From assembly GCA_035772735.1 (NCBI GenBank), contig JASDFA010000018.1, positions 140,621,501-140,685,500 of the forward strand: a stretch of DNA of 64,000 nt, written 5' to 3'. Below, piece after piece: positions 1 to 10,816 of this stretch (position 1 is the first letter of the stretch; each line of letters starts with the position of its first letter). Under the pieces are notes generated by a model. It was not told the origin of the DNA. It was given only the letters and a program-made list of their open reading frames with translations, and made no database searches. This DNA comes from Datura wrightii (lineage: Eukaryota; Streptophyta; Magnoliopsida; Solanales; Solanaceae). Position numbers and translations under genes: made by a program.

Positions 1-89
1 ACTCTTTGATTTACAGAGAGATGTCGGACTAGCGATACCCTACGATAGGTAGGAGGTTAGATGTAGCAGTAGGAGAGGGCACCAGTAGG

Positions 90-1247
90 GTGCCTCAGCC
101 TCGGTTAGAATCGGCCCAATCAGAGGACGATACAGAGGTATCATCTCGACCTCCCCAGCAATCTACACCATGTCAGGAGCCGCTTGGGTTGGCCGGTGTG
201 ATGACACCGCCTCCGGTAGTTTCTATACCCGTACCATCCGACCAGGAGGTCAGGAGCGCGGTGGTTATGCTAGCACAGATGATGGCTGCTCAGCGCCAGC
301 CAGTGCCACCTACAGTTGCAGAATCTTTAGGAGGGCCTGGTAGTTCGAGGGTCCGAGAGTTCCTAGCACTAAGTCCCCCGCAATTCACAAGGACAGATCG
401 GACCGAGGACCCTCAGGACTTCTTAGACCAGATGTAGAGGATTTTCAAGGTGATGCATGCTACACCCACAGAGTCAGTTGAGTTGGCGGTATTCCGGCTA
501 TGGGACATTGTTGTGCTGTGGTATGAGAGTTGGGAGAGGTCTCGAGGGAGATATGTTTCCCCTCCGACCTGGCCCAGCTTCTCAGAGGCTTTCTTGGATC
601 ATTACCTACCGCGGAAGATTTGACAGGCTCGGGTTGATCAGTTTCTACACTTGGAGCAGGGGTCGATGAGTGTTCGGGAATATGCCATGCGGTTTGATTC
701 CTTGGCTCGTTATGTGCCAACTTTTGTGGACACAATGCCAATGAGGGTACACCGCTTTATTATGGGGTTGAACCCAAAATATGTTGAGACTTGCATCATA
801 GCCACACTGCGAGAGGATATGGATATTTTCCATGTGTAGGCTTTTACTCAGAATATTGAGGGTATCAGACAGCGGCAATGGGAGATTAGGAAGACAAATT
901 AGGAGCAATGTCGCAGGGATAGACCGGATGAATTACAGGAGGAGTCCCGGGGAGGACCTAGGCCATGGTTATCAAATAGGCCGCCTAGACCCCTGCCTCC
1001 ACCACAGTGGCAGAGGAGCCGATCTAGTCACCGAGGGCAGCCAGAGCCCGGCGAAGATTCACGACCAGTATGTTCACAGCAGCAGAGAAGATTGGAGCAG
1101 AGTGGGTTTACAACACCACATTGCCCTATTTGCAGTCGACGCTACTCTGGAGCATGCAGGTATGGTTCCAAAACATGCTACATTTGTGGACAGGAGGATC
1201 GTCAGATGAGGAATTGTCCAGCTAGGGGTCAGGGTGGCCGGGATTGA
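90..1247 (+). pseudogene. gag: T1 gag (nucleocapsid polyprotein), broken
   Basis: Gag forms the virus-like particle and packages the element RNA. One frame can be followed from 90, with the phrase PPQFTRTDRTEDPQDFLDQM near 380-437 typical of the retrotransposon gag domain, then SVREYAMRFDSLARYVP near 666-716 and a basic Gln/Arg-rich stretch. In-frame stops occur at 435, 621, 837, 900 and 1245. A CCHC knuckle is at about 1176-1217 (CYICG...NCP), but the position expected to be His is Arg, so zinc binding is probably lost. The true start may lie upstream of 90, since the frame is only picked up there. Confidence 0.82.
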
Positions 1248-1437
1248 CAAGATAGGTCCTCAGCAGGATCACGAGCTCCAGCATCCCCAGCAAAGCGTAG
1301 GACCTCAGTTTCAACTGGCAGAGGCCGAGGCAGATCAGGGGCCTCCAGTTTAGGTGCCGGACCAAACCGTAGTTATGCACTACCGGGGCGACAGGAGTCA
1401 GAGTCATCACCAGATGTTGTGATGGTATGCTGAACAT

Positions 1438-1725
1438 TTGCTCTCATCCTGCTTATGTGTTGATAGATCCAGGATCCACTTGTCCTATGTTACACCATTA
1501 GTGGCTCAAAAGTTTAGTATTATGCCGAAATTACTTCGGCGACCTTTCTCGGTGTCTACACCCGTTGGTGACTCTATTATAGACAGAAGGGTCTATCGGG
1601 GGTGTATAGTAGAGGTTGTCAGTCGTCAGACTACGACAGATTTGATAGAACTAGAAATGGTTGATTTTGATGCCATTATAGGTATGGATTGGCTACCTCC
1701 ATGCTATGCCAATGTCGAATGTTGA
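1438..1725 (+). pseudogene. pro: T1 retropepsin-like aspartic protease, frameshifted
   Basis: The protease matures the gag-pol polyprotein. The catalytic D-P-G-S motif is encoded at 1466-1477 in frame 2, whereas the remainder (YVTPLVAQKF, then FDAIIGMDWL near 1670-1695) reads in frame 1. A single-base deletion after the active site therefore separates catalytic loop and body. The DFDAIIGMDWL block is the usual second half of gypsy proteases. The stop at 1726 ends the frame, and recognisable linker sequence (KGRFISYLRARKLIAKGC) continues toward RT. Confidence 0.8.
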
Positions 1726-2131
1726 ACCAAGATCGTCCAATTCCACTTTCCAGGGGAGGCAGTACTGGAGTGGAAAGGTAGTACAGCCACATCAAAAGGT
1801 AGGTTTATTTCCTATCTTCGGGCGAGAAAATTGATAGCAAAAGGGTGCATTTATCATATTGTCAGAGTTTAGGATGTTTTGGCAGAGGCTCCAACCCTTC
1901 AGTCTATTCTAGTGGTTAATGAATTTCCCGACCTATTTCTAGATGAGCTTCCTGCTATTCCACCAGAAAGGAAAATTGATTTTGCAATCGATCTACTACC
2001 AGGCACTCAACCTATATCTATTCCTACATATCGGATGGCTCCTGCTGGACTCGGAGAACTAAAGGAACAATTGAAGGATTTTCTAGACAAGGACTTTATT
2101 AGGCCGAGTACCTCATCATGGGGTGCACCAT
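1726..2131 (+). pseudogene. T1 reverse transcriptase, N-terminal part cut by A1
   Basis: After a linker with a stop near 1870, the frame reads VVNEFPDLFLDELPAIPPER and then a stretch ending FIRPSTSSWGAP. These are the conserved N-terminal blocks of Ty3/gypsy RT. The reading frame is interrupted at 2131 by the terminus of A1. It resumes at 14877 with the block that normally follows directly, so this is one RT gene split by insertion. YxDD and RNase H lie in the downstream part. Confidence 0.88.
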
Positions 2132-3595
2132 TGTTCGGGATTCTGTGACTGCACGCAAGTGCATGTGGTCGAACAAGTAGTAAAATGGATTAAGTAAGCC
2201 AAGTATCGATCCCACAGGGACTGAACCAAGGTAATAATTAACTTAAGTGTTAATGAACTATATCTTTAAGACTACAGACAACAAAATAAATAATATTTCG
2301 AGAGTTGTAGGTTCCTAATTAATAAGAATCTAAGGCAAAATTATAAAGTGAGTCTGAACTATAGTAATGAGCATGCTGAGGTTAAAACGAATATGCAGGG
2401 AATTAATTTATCGATACAATTCAGTTAATCTTTCCTTCGGTTGCTAGTCAAGAATTATTGCCTATGGATTGGAACTTTCGTCTCCTATCCAACTTAAGAA
2501 TCATGAACCTTCAATCTACACTTCTTTGATAAAAGAATTTCATGTTCTAGCCATACAAAACCGATTCCTTAATTGACTAATAAGACATTCAGATATATTT
2601 CTATTCTGAACGTAAATCAATTCTCAATTTTCCCTAACGAAGAAGAGATCATATCCTACCAATTCACAACTTTCCAATTTCTTTCCTTCTCAAAATCAAA
2701 ATCGGATTTTTTAGATATACATTAACATTGGCTAAACATTAATGCAGTAAGAACAAGAATTGATATAATAACCATTGAAGGAAAGATGAAAACTAAAATG
2801 ATCAACAATTACATTCCACTACAATTGTTCTTAACCTCAGCAAGAAGTGAATTTAGCCACTCATTTATGGATTAAACATCATCAAATAAGTATAAATCAT
2901 ACTAACAATTGAGATAAAAGAGAAAGAGATAGAGAAGAACCCAAGAATTTTTGTCCCCTCAACTGCCTGTAACCCACATTCTTGCTCAACCAAGTCAGAG
3001 TGTATCGCGGAATAACAAGCAACGTGGCACGGAGTGTATCGCGGAGCACTCCCTCCGTGCCATGGTGGTATCGCGGACCCTCTCTAGAATTTGGCTCCTC
3101 AGAATTTTCACTTTCGCGTGCCACGGCCTGCATCGCGGAGCCTGGCCAACGTGCCACGGTGCTATTGCACACCTACACTGGAAATTGATGTCCCAGGTAA
3201 TTGTACTAAACGTGCCATGGCTTGCATCGTGTGGCATTGACTCCGTGTCACGGAGGTAACGCGAGGCTTCACTAGAAATGGACAAAATTAAATCACCCGA
3301 GGCAGAATGCCTCCGCGATGGCAGCGTGACACAGCTTCATCGCGGAGCCCTTATTTTTGTTGTTCTTCCTTGACCTTTTCCACTCCTTGCTTCCAAGTCC
3401 ATTCCCAATTTTTACTAAAATATATCTTAGCTTCCCGAAATTCCATTTTACCTGCAAAACAACACTAATCATGTTGGTTAGTATAAGTTCACATTTTAAC
3501 CACAAATCACATGAGAATGCACAAATAATGATAGATAACAAAGACGAAATGAAGCATTTGAGTATCACTTGGGCATATAATTCTGCCCAAGATCA
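2132..3595 (-). repeat. A1 3' LTR (left copy)
   Basis: Direct copy of 13370-14876 but about 43 bases shorter. The missing part is the stretch around the TATA-like box, where the right copy reads AATGTTTAAAAATAAACC and onward. In its place the left copy carries a 13-base repeat (GAGTGTATCGCGG, 2998-3010) that also occurs at 3032-3044. A GC-rich tract with hairpins fills about 3020-3350 in otherwise AT-rich DNA. Confidence 0.92.
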
Positions 3596-3609
3596 CTTAC
3601 CCCACACTT
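3596..3609 (-). other. A1 polypurine tract
   Basis: Immediately inside the 3' LTR the minus strand reads AAGTGTGGGGTAAG, a purine-rich tract of the kind that primes plus-strand DNA synthesis. The equivalent site of A4 (49461-49474) is nearly identical. The CCCCACACTT string recurs elsewhere in the A1 noncoding tail (near 5310 and 6693), so only its position next to the LTR identifies the functional copy. Confidence 0.7.
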
Positions 3610-5388
3610 AAAACCTTGTTCATCCTCGAACAATACTCTCACGTCTCATGCAATTGACACCCATGCATAGCTACTTTGGCTCGACAATTCAAGCTACGGC
3701 TATACCGATTATTTAATCTAGCAAATCATCAAGAAAACATGCATGGTCTCATCAACACAATGAGATATCCCACATTAAGACCTCCTAGACTCAAGAATTG
3801 ACTCTTGATCTCGGCAAACTCATGCAAATCAACTGATCAAGACATCCGACACAAAATTTAATCTCTCATCAAGCATGTGCCCTCACAACACAAGAGAATC
3901 TCCCCATTTGCAATCATACGATTTCCAAAGCATTACATGTAGGGGTATATGAACACGATTTCGCTCTCTCTCCCAAAGAATTTGCATGCATCATGTCATG
4001 AACCATAGGCTTGCCTCTAGTTTATTACTCCACTAATATAAGGACGCGTGATGTAAGAACACGTAGGACTTAACGGGTTGTAATGTAAGCTAAGGAACTA
4101 GTAAATACTGGGCTAACCAATAATAGCAACTAGCTTCCTTAAGCGATTTTCAATACATCCCACCATCATTATGGGCATTGTTTCTTCCTTCATGCTCTCA
4201 TTCTTGAAATTTTTTTTATTTTTGTTCCCATTTCTTTAAGAACACTCGACATAATACCAAGATTAGTTATACATCTTTATTTTATTTAATTTCAGCAAGT
4301 GCACCATTGACCTTTTCTTTAACTTTCACCACTTCCACTTTTCCTTTCTTTTCACAATTCTCACTCCTTTACACTGTGGGAAATTTATTTTTCTTGAGCG
4401 CTTAAGAGTTCTGGATCAAATTCAAGGCTAATGAAAAGAAGGGATTAAGCTCGGTTTGTACCTCTTCAAACAAAGAAAAAAATAGGCTAAAGGCTCAATG
4501 GGGCTAACTAGGATGTACATTCAAGGTAGGTAGGATAATGGAAACACTTTTGGTTTAATCAAAGAAATGCTTGCATCCTTTCCTACAATACACATCCTTC
4601 ATTTCGTTTCGTATACACACCGGGCAAGTTCTAGACACTTCACAATAGCATGGAATAATCGAAAACTCACCTCACACTCATTGCACATGCTCAACTCAAG
4701 ACATATTCACAGACTCTTCAATAAGCTAATTATAAGAATTCAATATTAAGCCTCGATCACAACGAATCAAACTTTATGGCCTAAGTATCTCAACGTGTTT
4801 ATGCATTTGCATGCTTTCATATGAATCACCTTTGCAACATAATATCATATACAACACGTAATGAGAATTCCGAACCATGAAGTAGCGACACGTTTGGGAA
4901 ACAAACAAAAGAAAGAAAATAAAGAGAAACTACTTCTATCGACTACATTTCCCTTAAGACGGTCGTCATCCATCCATCATAGGGAACGGTCACTAATTAC
5001 GACTTCGGTTCAATGGGATTATTCTCGATAAAAGCACCGAAAACAAAGGCTGAGAAACCCAAAATAAAAGAAATTTAACAAAAAAATTTAGAAATTTTGA
5101 TAATTTCGATAGAAAACAAAAATATTTACACAACAACCATTCAACAACAGCTCACACAACACATAAAAGCTTAACATTCATTACAACACCACTTAATTAA
5201 ACAACACATAACACAAAGTCACGGGGTCACATTTTTCATAGGCGCAACAACACAACACATACACATAAACTAAAACAACAACGAAACAGCTGGCAACTAA
5301 CTACTCCCACCCCACACTTGAACCGAACACTGTCCCCAGTGTTCACAAAATTCAACATATCACAAAGGTGGGTGGTGAAACTCCCTGA
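3610..5388 (-). other. A1 3' noncoding tail between extra ORF and polypurine tract
   Basis: About 1.8 kb with no supportable reading frame. The sequence is AT-rich with short T- and A-runs. It is collinear with 49475-51243 in A4, so it is a constant part of the element and not a later insertion. Long untranslated regions downstream of integrase are usual in Athila-type elements. I see no hairpin or repeat here comparable to those in the LTR. Confidence 0.75.
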
Positions 5389-6609
5389 TCAATTGAAGTA
5401 TTCAACTTCTTCATCAGGTGTCGTTCCCTCGTCTCCCATATCAGAATCACCCCCGCCATCTTCATCTGACTCAACATCTGAGTCCTCACGACTTGTCTCC
5501 TCATCGGTGGGGACATCATTATCTACCGGCTCCACAAATGCTGGCCTCACTCTGCATAGAGCCCGAGCATTTTCGCCGAAGGGGTAATCCAAGTCAAGCT
5601 GCCAAAGCTCATCTTCTAGTTCTGGCCTCCTGCCTATGCGCAACTGTAGCATCTACATCCCGTACATGCGGGCCATATACTGATCATCCCAAGCATGTCG
5701 CTCGGCTAGTGTGAGAACAGGCCCGTGAGTAGTGTCGGGTGCCTTGGTTTTTGTGACATCCAAGGCACGCCTGTCAATTTCTGGGATGTAATCCAGGGCC
5801 TCCTCCTCGATATCATGGGCCCTCAGAAACGTGGTAAGCAAACCACCAAACCCGTACTTGTGCCCTTGATGTAAGCGGGCTCTCTTCATGGAGGAAATGA
5901 TTACCGCGCCAACATTTATCTCAAGCCCTTTCATTAGGGCATACACCAAACACACTCGATCCCAAGCGACATCTTTCATGTGCACCCCCGGGATCAGGCA
6001 GGAATACGTAATTTTTAGCCAGATCCTGGCTTCCCTGTTCATCTGAGAGTAGGGCAGTGTCTGATGGTAGCCCCTCTCTTTGTGCCTACTACACTGTGCT
6101 ATCAAACGGGCTCCACATAGAGTGCGTCTAATATCTGCATAAGGTGGAGTTATGTTCAGCTGCCGGAGTACATAGGCGTCTATGTCACGCGCCCCCAATA
6201 TAGCATTCAAGTGATGGGGCTCAAACGTGACAACCTGCCCTCTTATCTTAATGGTGTGACTGCGGAGGGTCGGGTTCCAGTTGGCATAGAACTCCCGAAT
6301 CAGATGGAGATTGCACTCCTTGGGCTCTTCGAAGATGAAGTTCAGCCCGGCGGTGTCAATCTGGTGTATGATCCTCGGGAATTTCTGTGCCAGCGGATCC
6401 CTTGATATATGCTCTTCCGAGAAGTATTTGGTTTCTTTGTTCTTTGCATACCATTTCTTCCCTTCATCAGTCACCCATCGGGTTCCGTATTGTCAGCGTT
6501 GGCCTCGCGGAACAGCTGGTGCTGCTAGAACTGCTGTTTCCAACCTTATTCTTTTTCTGTCGGCGCCCGATGTGGATGCGCCCTTTCCCTTGTCTTGTCT
6601 GCCCGACAT
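5389..6609 (-). pseudogene. A1 extra ORF downstream of integrase ('putative plant transposon protein'-like)
   Basis: The frame starts at an ATG (6607-6609, MSGRQDKGKG) and ends at 5389, about 406 codons. Two in-frame stops interrupt it: TGA just upstream of 6474 and TAG at 5653-5655, where A4 has Gln. The middle part (EGKKWYAK, GLNFIFEEPKECNLHLIREF, VVTFEPHHLNAILGA) matches the plant family I know as 'putative plant transposon protein'. The C-terminus is strongly acidic (DSDVESDEDGGGDSD). I see no signal peptide or membrane span, so it does not resemble the env-like ORF reported for some Athila elements. Function unknown. The sister ORF in A4 has one stop only. Confidence 0.8.
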
Positions 6610-7905
6610 TGTTCCTGCACATATAACCATATAATCCCAATGTTATTCAAATCATAACTAGCTACGACTAAGGTTAGGTTTAATTGAATCACCCCACACT
6701 TAGTCTTTAGCCGCAATTAAAACAATTCGACAAGACATTATGATTTCACAATCTTTACATTCAACATTCTTAGTGCCTTCATATAATTCGATAGAATAAT
6801 TACTATGTACTACTCAGACTTTGTACAACGAATAACAATATCGTCATCGATTCCATTATATCATCACAGCACTTAGCCAAATTTTTGTTCTCAACAACCT
6901 ATGCAATTCACCAATTTTATTTTTCCGAAATTCCCTCGTCTACTTAGCATATTCAACATTAATCACGACATAATTCACATCACCCAACATGAACAACCCA
7001 ATTTTTTTCACATTTCAAACAAATTTAGTTTTTTTCCCATTCAAATTTAAACCCTAGCTACCAATTTCGCAAAAATTCATTAAAACATGCATTCATTGAG
7101 TTATATACTCACAACGATACTATGAACATCAATCAATCATAACTTACATGAATTCAAGCTTAATTTTCACTTACAGCAAGTTTCAATCACTACCCATGCT
7201 CAAAAATCGAAATTTCAAGCAAAAATGAGTTAAAGTTCAAGAACATACCTTTAATCCGACGAAATTGAAGAAAACTTGAATAAAACTTGTGCCTAGGTCC
7301 GTGTCACGTTGGGGGAGAGGGAATTTAGGGTTTTGGTCGTGGAGAGAATGAAAAATGAGAAAAAAATTGAGGGGATTTGGGGTTTTAAAAGTGTTTTTCG
7401 TGCGGGTTACCCGGCAACCCGGTGTGACCCGACGCGAAAAGACCCTCAACGTGTCACGAAGGGTAACGCGGAGCACCCCCTCCGTGACACGGAGCCATCG
7501 CGCCCCTGTTCTGGAATTTTTTAAAAAATTCGGAATAGGCTGCAACGTGTTACATAGGGTAACGCGGAGCATCTCCTCCGTGACACGGGCCATCGCGTAG
7601 GCTCACTGTAATGCCAAATTTTATTTTTCTCACCTCGATTTTTTTCTTTGCGCTTTTTTTGCCTTTTTGCCCTCCGTTCCACCTGAAAATCATTTCACAA
7701 CAAGAAATTGGTTAGAATTCATAGGTTTCAACGCAACAATAATGTTTTTCTATTATTTTTTTTCTTTTTCTCTTTTTTTTTTCAAATATTTCTACTCATC
7801 TATTACAACAATTTCACGGGTTGCCTCCTGTGCAGCGCCTAGTTTACCATCACGGCTCGACGTCATTTACACTCAATCATCCTCTAGAGTGATGGACGTC
7901 TTCTC
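6610..7905 (-). other. A1 spacer between extra ORF and integrase
   Basis: About 1.3 kb without a supportable gene. Most is AT-rich, but 7380-7610 is GC-rich and contains the same palindromic modules as the LTR. CGTGTCACG lies at 7450-7458 and CGTGACACG at 7483-7491, forming a hairpin with one mismatch in the arms. A second, more decayed copy ends with CGTGACACG at 7579-7587. The A4 spacer has the same two hairpins in better condition. A low-complexity T-rich stretch follows at about 7740-7800. Confidence 0.75.
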
Positions 7906-9022
7906 TCAAATAACGTCCTCACCCCAGTAATGCTTACAACGCTGCCCATTAACCAAGAACTTGGCACTTTGATCATCTTTCCACAACTCCACTGCCCCGT
8001 GCGGGGTTATTCTCACTACCTCAAATGGCCCTGACCATTTGGACCGCAATTTTCCTGGCAACAGCCTCAACCTTAAATTGAAAAGCAACACTTTCAGCCC
8101 CGAATATCCGATGCACCATATGCTTATCATACCACCTCTTTTTTTTCTCTTTGTAGCACTTGGCACTTTCATAAGCATGCCAACGAAACTCATCAAGTTC
8201 GCTGAGTTGCATCAGCCTCTTCTTACCCGCTAGCTCTAGATCCATGTTCAATTTCCTCACAGCCCAGAAAGCTCGGTGTTTTAGCTCCACCGTCAGATGA
8301 CACGCCTTTCCATAGACCAATCTGTATGAAAAAGTCCCAATTGGTGTCTTGTAAGAAGCTCTATAAGCCCACAATGCATCGTCGAGTTTGCTTGACCAAT
8401 CACTACGTTGTGCATTCACTGTTTTCTGGAGAATCTGCTTCACTTCCCTGTTCGACACCTCCACTTGCCCACTAGTTTGGGGATGATATGTTGTTGCCAC
8501 CTTGTGGCGCACCCTATACTTAGATAGCAAGTTCTTGAAACTTGCATTTACAAAATAATCCCCTCCATCACTGATAATGGCTCGGGGTGTCCCAAACCTG
8601 GTGAAAATGTGCTTTTTCACAAATTTCGTTACCACCTTGTTGTCATTCCTGGGGAAAGCTGTTGCTTCAATTCACTTTGATACATAATCAACGGCCACCA
8701 AGATGTAACAATTACCAAATGACAGTGGGAACGGGCCCATGAAATCAATACCCTATACATGAAAGATCTCCACTTCTAATATACGCTGCAGCGGCATCTC
8801 TTGCCTCCTACCAATTGTGCCTGTCCTTTGACATCTATCACATATTTTGACGTATGCCATAGAGTCTCTGAACAGTGTAGGCCAAAAGAAACCTGATTGT
8901 AGCACCTTGTGCGCTGTCCGCTCGCCTCCGTGGTGCCCTCCATACAATGAAGAGTGGCAACTCCTCAAAACTTCTGCAATCTTGCTCTCCGGGATGCATC
9001 TTCTCATAACCTGATCCGGTCC
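7906..9022 (-). pseudogene. int: A1 integrase, broken
   Basis: Integrase inserts the cDNA into the genome. On the minus strand the HHCC zinc domain is visible (HSSLYGGHHGGERTAHK then CDRCQRTG, about 8835-8965). It is followed by GIDFMGPFP (first catalytic Asp), IISDGGDYF (second Asp) and GQVEVSNRE (catalytic Glu), so all three acidic residues are present. Stops replace Trp at 8751 (next to GIDFMG) and again near 8675, and a frameshift near 8100 moves the C-terminal part (GPFEVVRITPHGAVELW) into another frame that ends at 7906. Confidence 0.86.
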
Positions 9023-9592
9023 CTACTTAAACAAGTATGGCTCATCCCAAATAAAATATTGGCAATCATGCCTCAACTTTTTTCTCTGTTGAGCCGTAAC
9101 CTCCAGTGGATAGACTCCACTCACGAGCAAATTCACAATGTCTGCATACCAAGGGATCTCGGCTTCCCTTGTTTCCAAGAGCTGCTCATCCGGGAACTCC
9201 TCTTTGATGCTGTCACCATCCTTCACATGTGAATGGCTTTCCAATCGCGATAGGTGATCTGCCACTTGATTCTCGTTCCCCTTTCTGTCCTTAATCTCTA
9301 GGTCAAACTCTTGCAACAACAAGATCCATCTGATCAGCCTGGGCTTTGCATCCTTCTTGTTAAACAGATACCGAATCGCTGCATGATCGGTATACACCAC
9401 TACTTTAGAATCCACCAAATAGGACCTGAATTTGTCAAACGCAAATACCAACGCTAGCATCTCCTTTTCTATGACTGTACAATTAAATTGGGTAGCGTCC
9501 AATGTTTTGCTTGCATAATGAATAGAATGAAAAATTCTATTCCTCCGCTGCCCCAATACAGCTCCCACAGCCACATCACTTGCATCACACAT
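9023..9592 (-). pseudogene. A1 RNase H and linker to integrase
   Basis: RNase H removes template RNA during reverse transcription. The stretch has MCDASDVAVGAVLGQ, the middle block IEKEMLALVFAFDKFRSYL, YTDHAAIRYLF and GNENQVADHLSRL. These hold the Asp, Glu, Asp and Asp positions expected for a Ty3/gypsy RNase H. This section is open for 189 codons. A stop lies just upstream (PD*EQPFE near 9611) and another at 9023 before the zinc domain of integrase. Confidence 0.86.
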
Positions 9593-10816
9593 CAGTTCAA
9601 ATGGTTGTTCCTAATCCGGAGAAATAAGGATAGGTGCTTCTATCAATTTCTGCTTCAACTCCTCGAATGCTTTGACACAATCTTCATAACACTCGAACTT
9701 CACCTCTTTTACTAGCAACCTGCATATTGGTCTAGAAATTTGAGAGAAGTTCTTAATGAACCATCTGTAGGACCCTGCATGCCCGAGAAAACTGCGAACA
9801 CCCTTCACTGACACAGGTGGTGGTAGCTTTTCAATAACTTCGATCTTAGCACGATCGACCCAACCCCTTGCATGACACTTTATGGCCAAGGACGATACCC
9901 TCCTTGACTAAGAAATGACATTTCTCCCAGTTGACTACAAGGTTGGACTCTTCACAGCGAGCTAGCACCCTGTCAAGATTCTGCAAACAAGTAGCAAACG
10001 AATTACTGAAAATAGAAAAATCATCCATAAATACCTCGACGAAATCTTCCACCATGTCGTGAAAGATCGCTATCATGCATCTCTGGAATGTGGCGGGTTC
10101 ATTGCATAAACCAAATGGCATCCGCCTAAAAGCATATGTCCCATAAGGACATGTGAAAATAGTCTTCTCCTAGTCCTACGGTGCTATGGCTATTTGGTTA
10201 TAGCCAGAGTACCCATCAAGGAAACAATAATAATCTTGTCCATCCAATCTGTCCAATATCTGATTAATGAACGGGATAGGATAGTGATCTTTCCTTGTGG
10301 CTTCATTGAGCTTTCTATAGTCCATGCAAATCCGCCAGCCTGTGACGGTGCGTGTAGGGATCAGCTCATTTTTCTCATTGGTGCCCACGGTCATCCCTCC
10401 TTTCTTTGGGACACACTGAACGGGGCTGATCCATTCTCTATCCGAAATAGGATAGACCACACCTGCATCAAGCCACTTAATTACTTCTTTCCTAACCACA
10501 TCCTTATCATCGGATTCAACCTCCGCTGAGGCTGTACAGTTGGCTTTGCTCCTATCTCCATGAAAATTTTGTGTGTGAAAAAAGCTACATTGATACCCCG
10601 AATATCTGACATTTTCCAGCCCATCGCTTTCTTCCTTCTTTTGAGAACCACCAATGCTTCCTTTACCTGTGCCTCCATCAATTCTGCGGAGATGATGACT
10701 GGCAAAGTGTCATCTTCCCCCAAAAAGATATATTTTAAATGGGGAGGCAATGTTTTCAACTCCAGTTTTGGTGCTTCCTCAATAGATGGTTTCGGCAATG
10801 GTTCTAGGGACCTCAT
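9593..10816 (-). pseudogene. A1 reverse transcriptase, frameshifted
   Basis: The RT frame opens with an ATG at 10816 that overlaps the protease stop codon (TAATG). It holds TLPPHLKYIFLG, WLDAGVVYPISDREW, RICMDYRKLNEATRKDHYP and the active site FMDD (10020-10031). The thumb continues as KLPPPVSVKGVRSFLGHAG near 9790-9850. Frameshifts lie near 10500 and near 9880. A stop is also present just before the DQEKT block at about 10175. The gene is therefore not translatable as one product. Confidence 0.87.

Larger units (their letters stand above)
1..2131 (+). mobile_element. T1: Ty3/gypsy chromovirus (Tekay/Del-like), 5' portion
   Basis: Left part of a plus-strand Ty3/gypsy element, with gag, zinc-knuckle, protease and the beginning of reverse transcriptase in the usual order. 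The 5' LTR is outside the window. The frame stops at 2131 in the RT stretch that reads ...WGAP, and the missing continuation (VLFVRKKDG...) is found at 14877, so a 12.7 kb element (A1) lies inside it. The lineage is inferred from the gag style, from a chromodomain-like stretch after the integrase at 17.4 kb and from a 3' LTR starting TGTTACACCC. The element is dead: every domain carries stops or frameshifts. Confidence 0.9.

Noticed and set aside
5389..6609. Envelope-like gene, as described for some Athila elements
   Set aside because: No signal peptide, membrane span or surface-protein features; similarity is to the plant-transposon-protein family.
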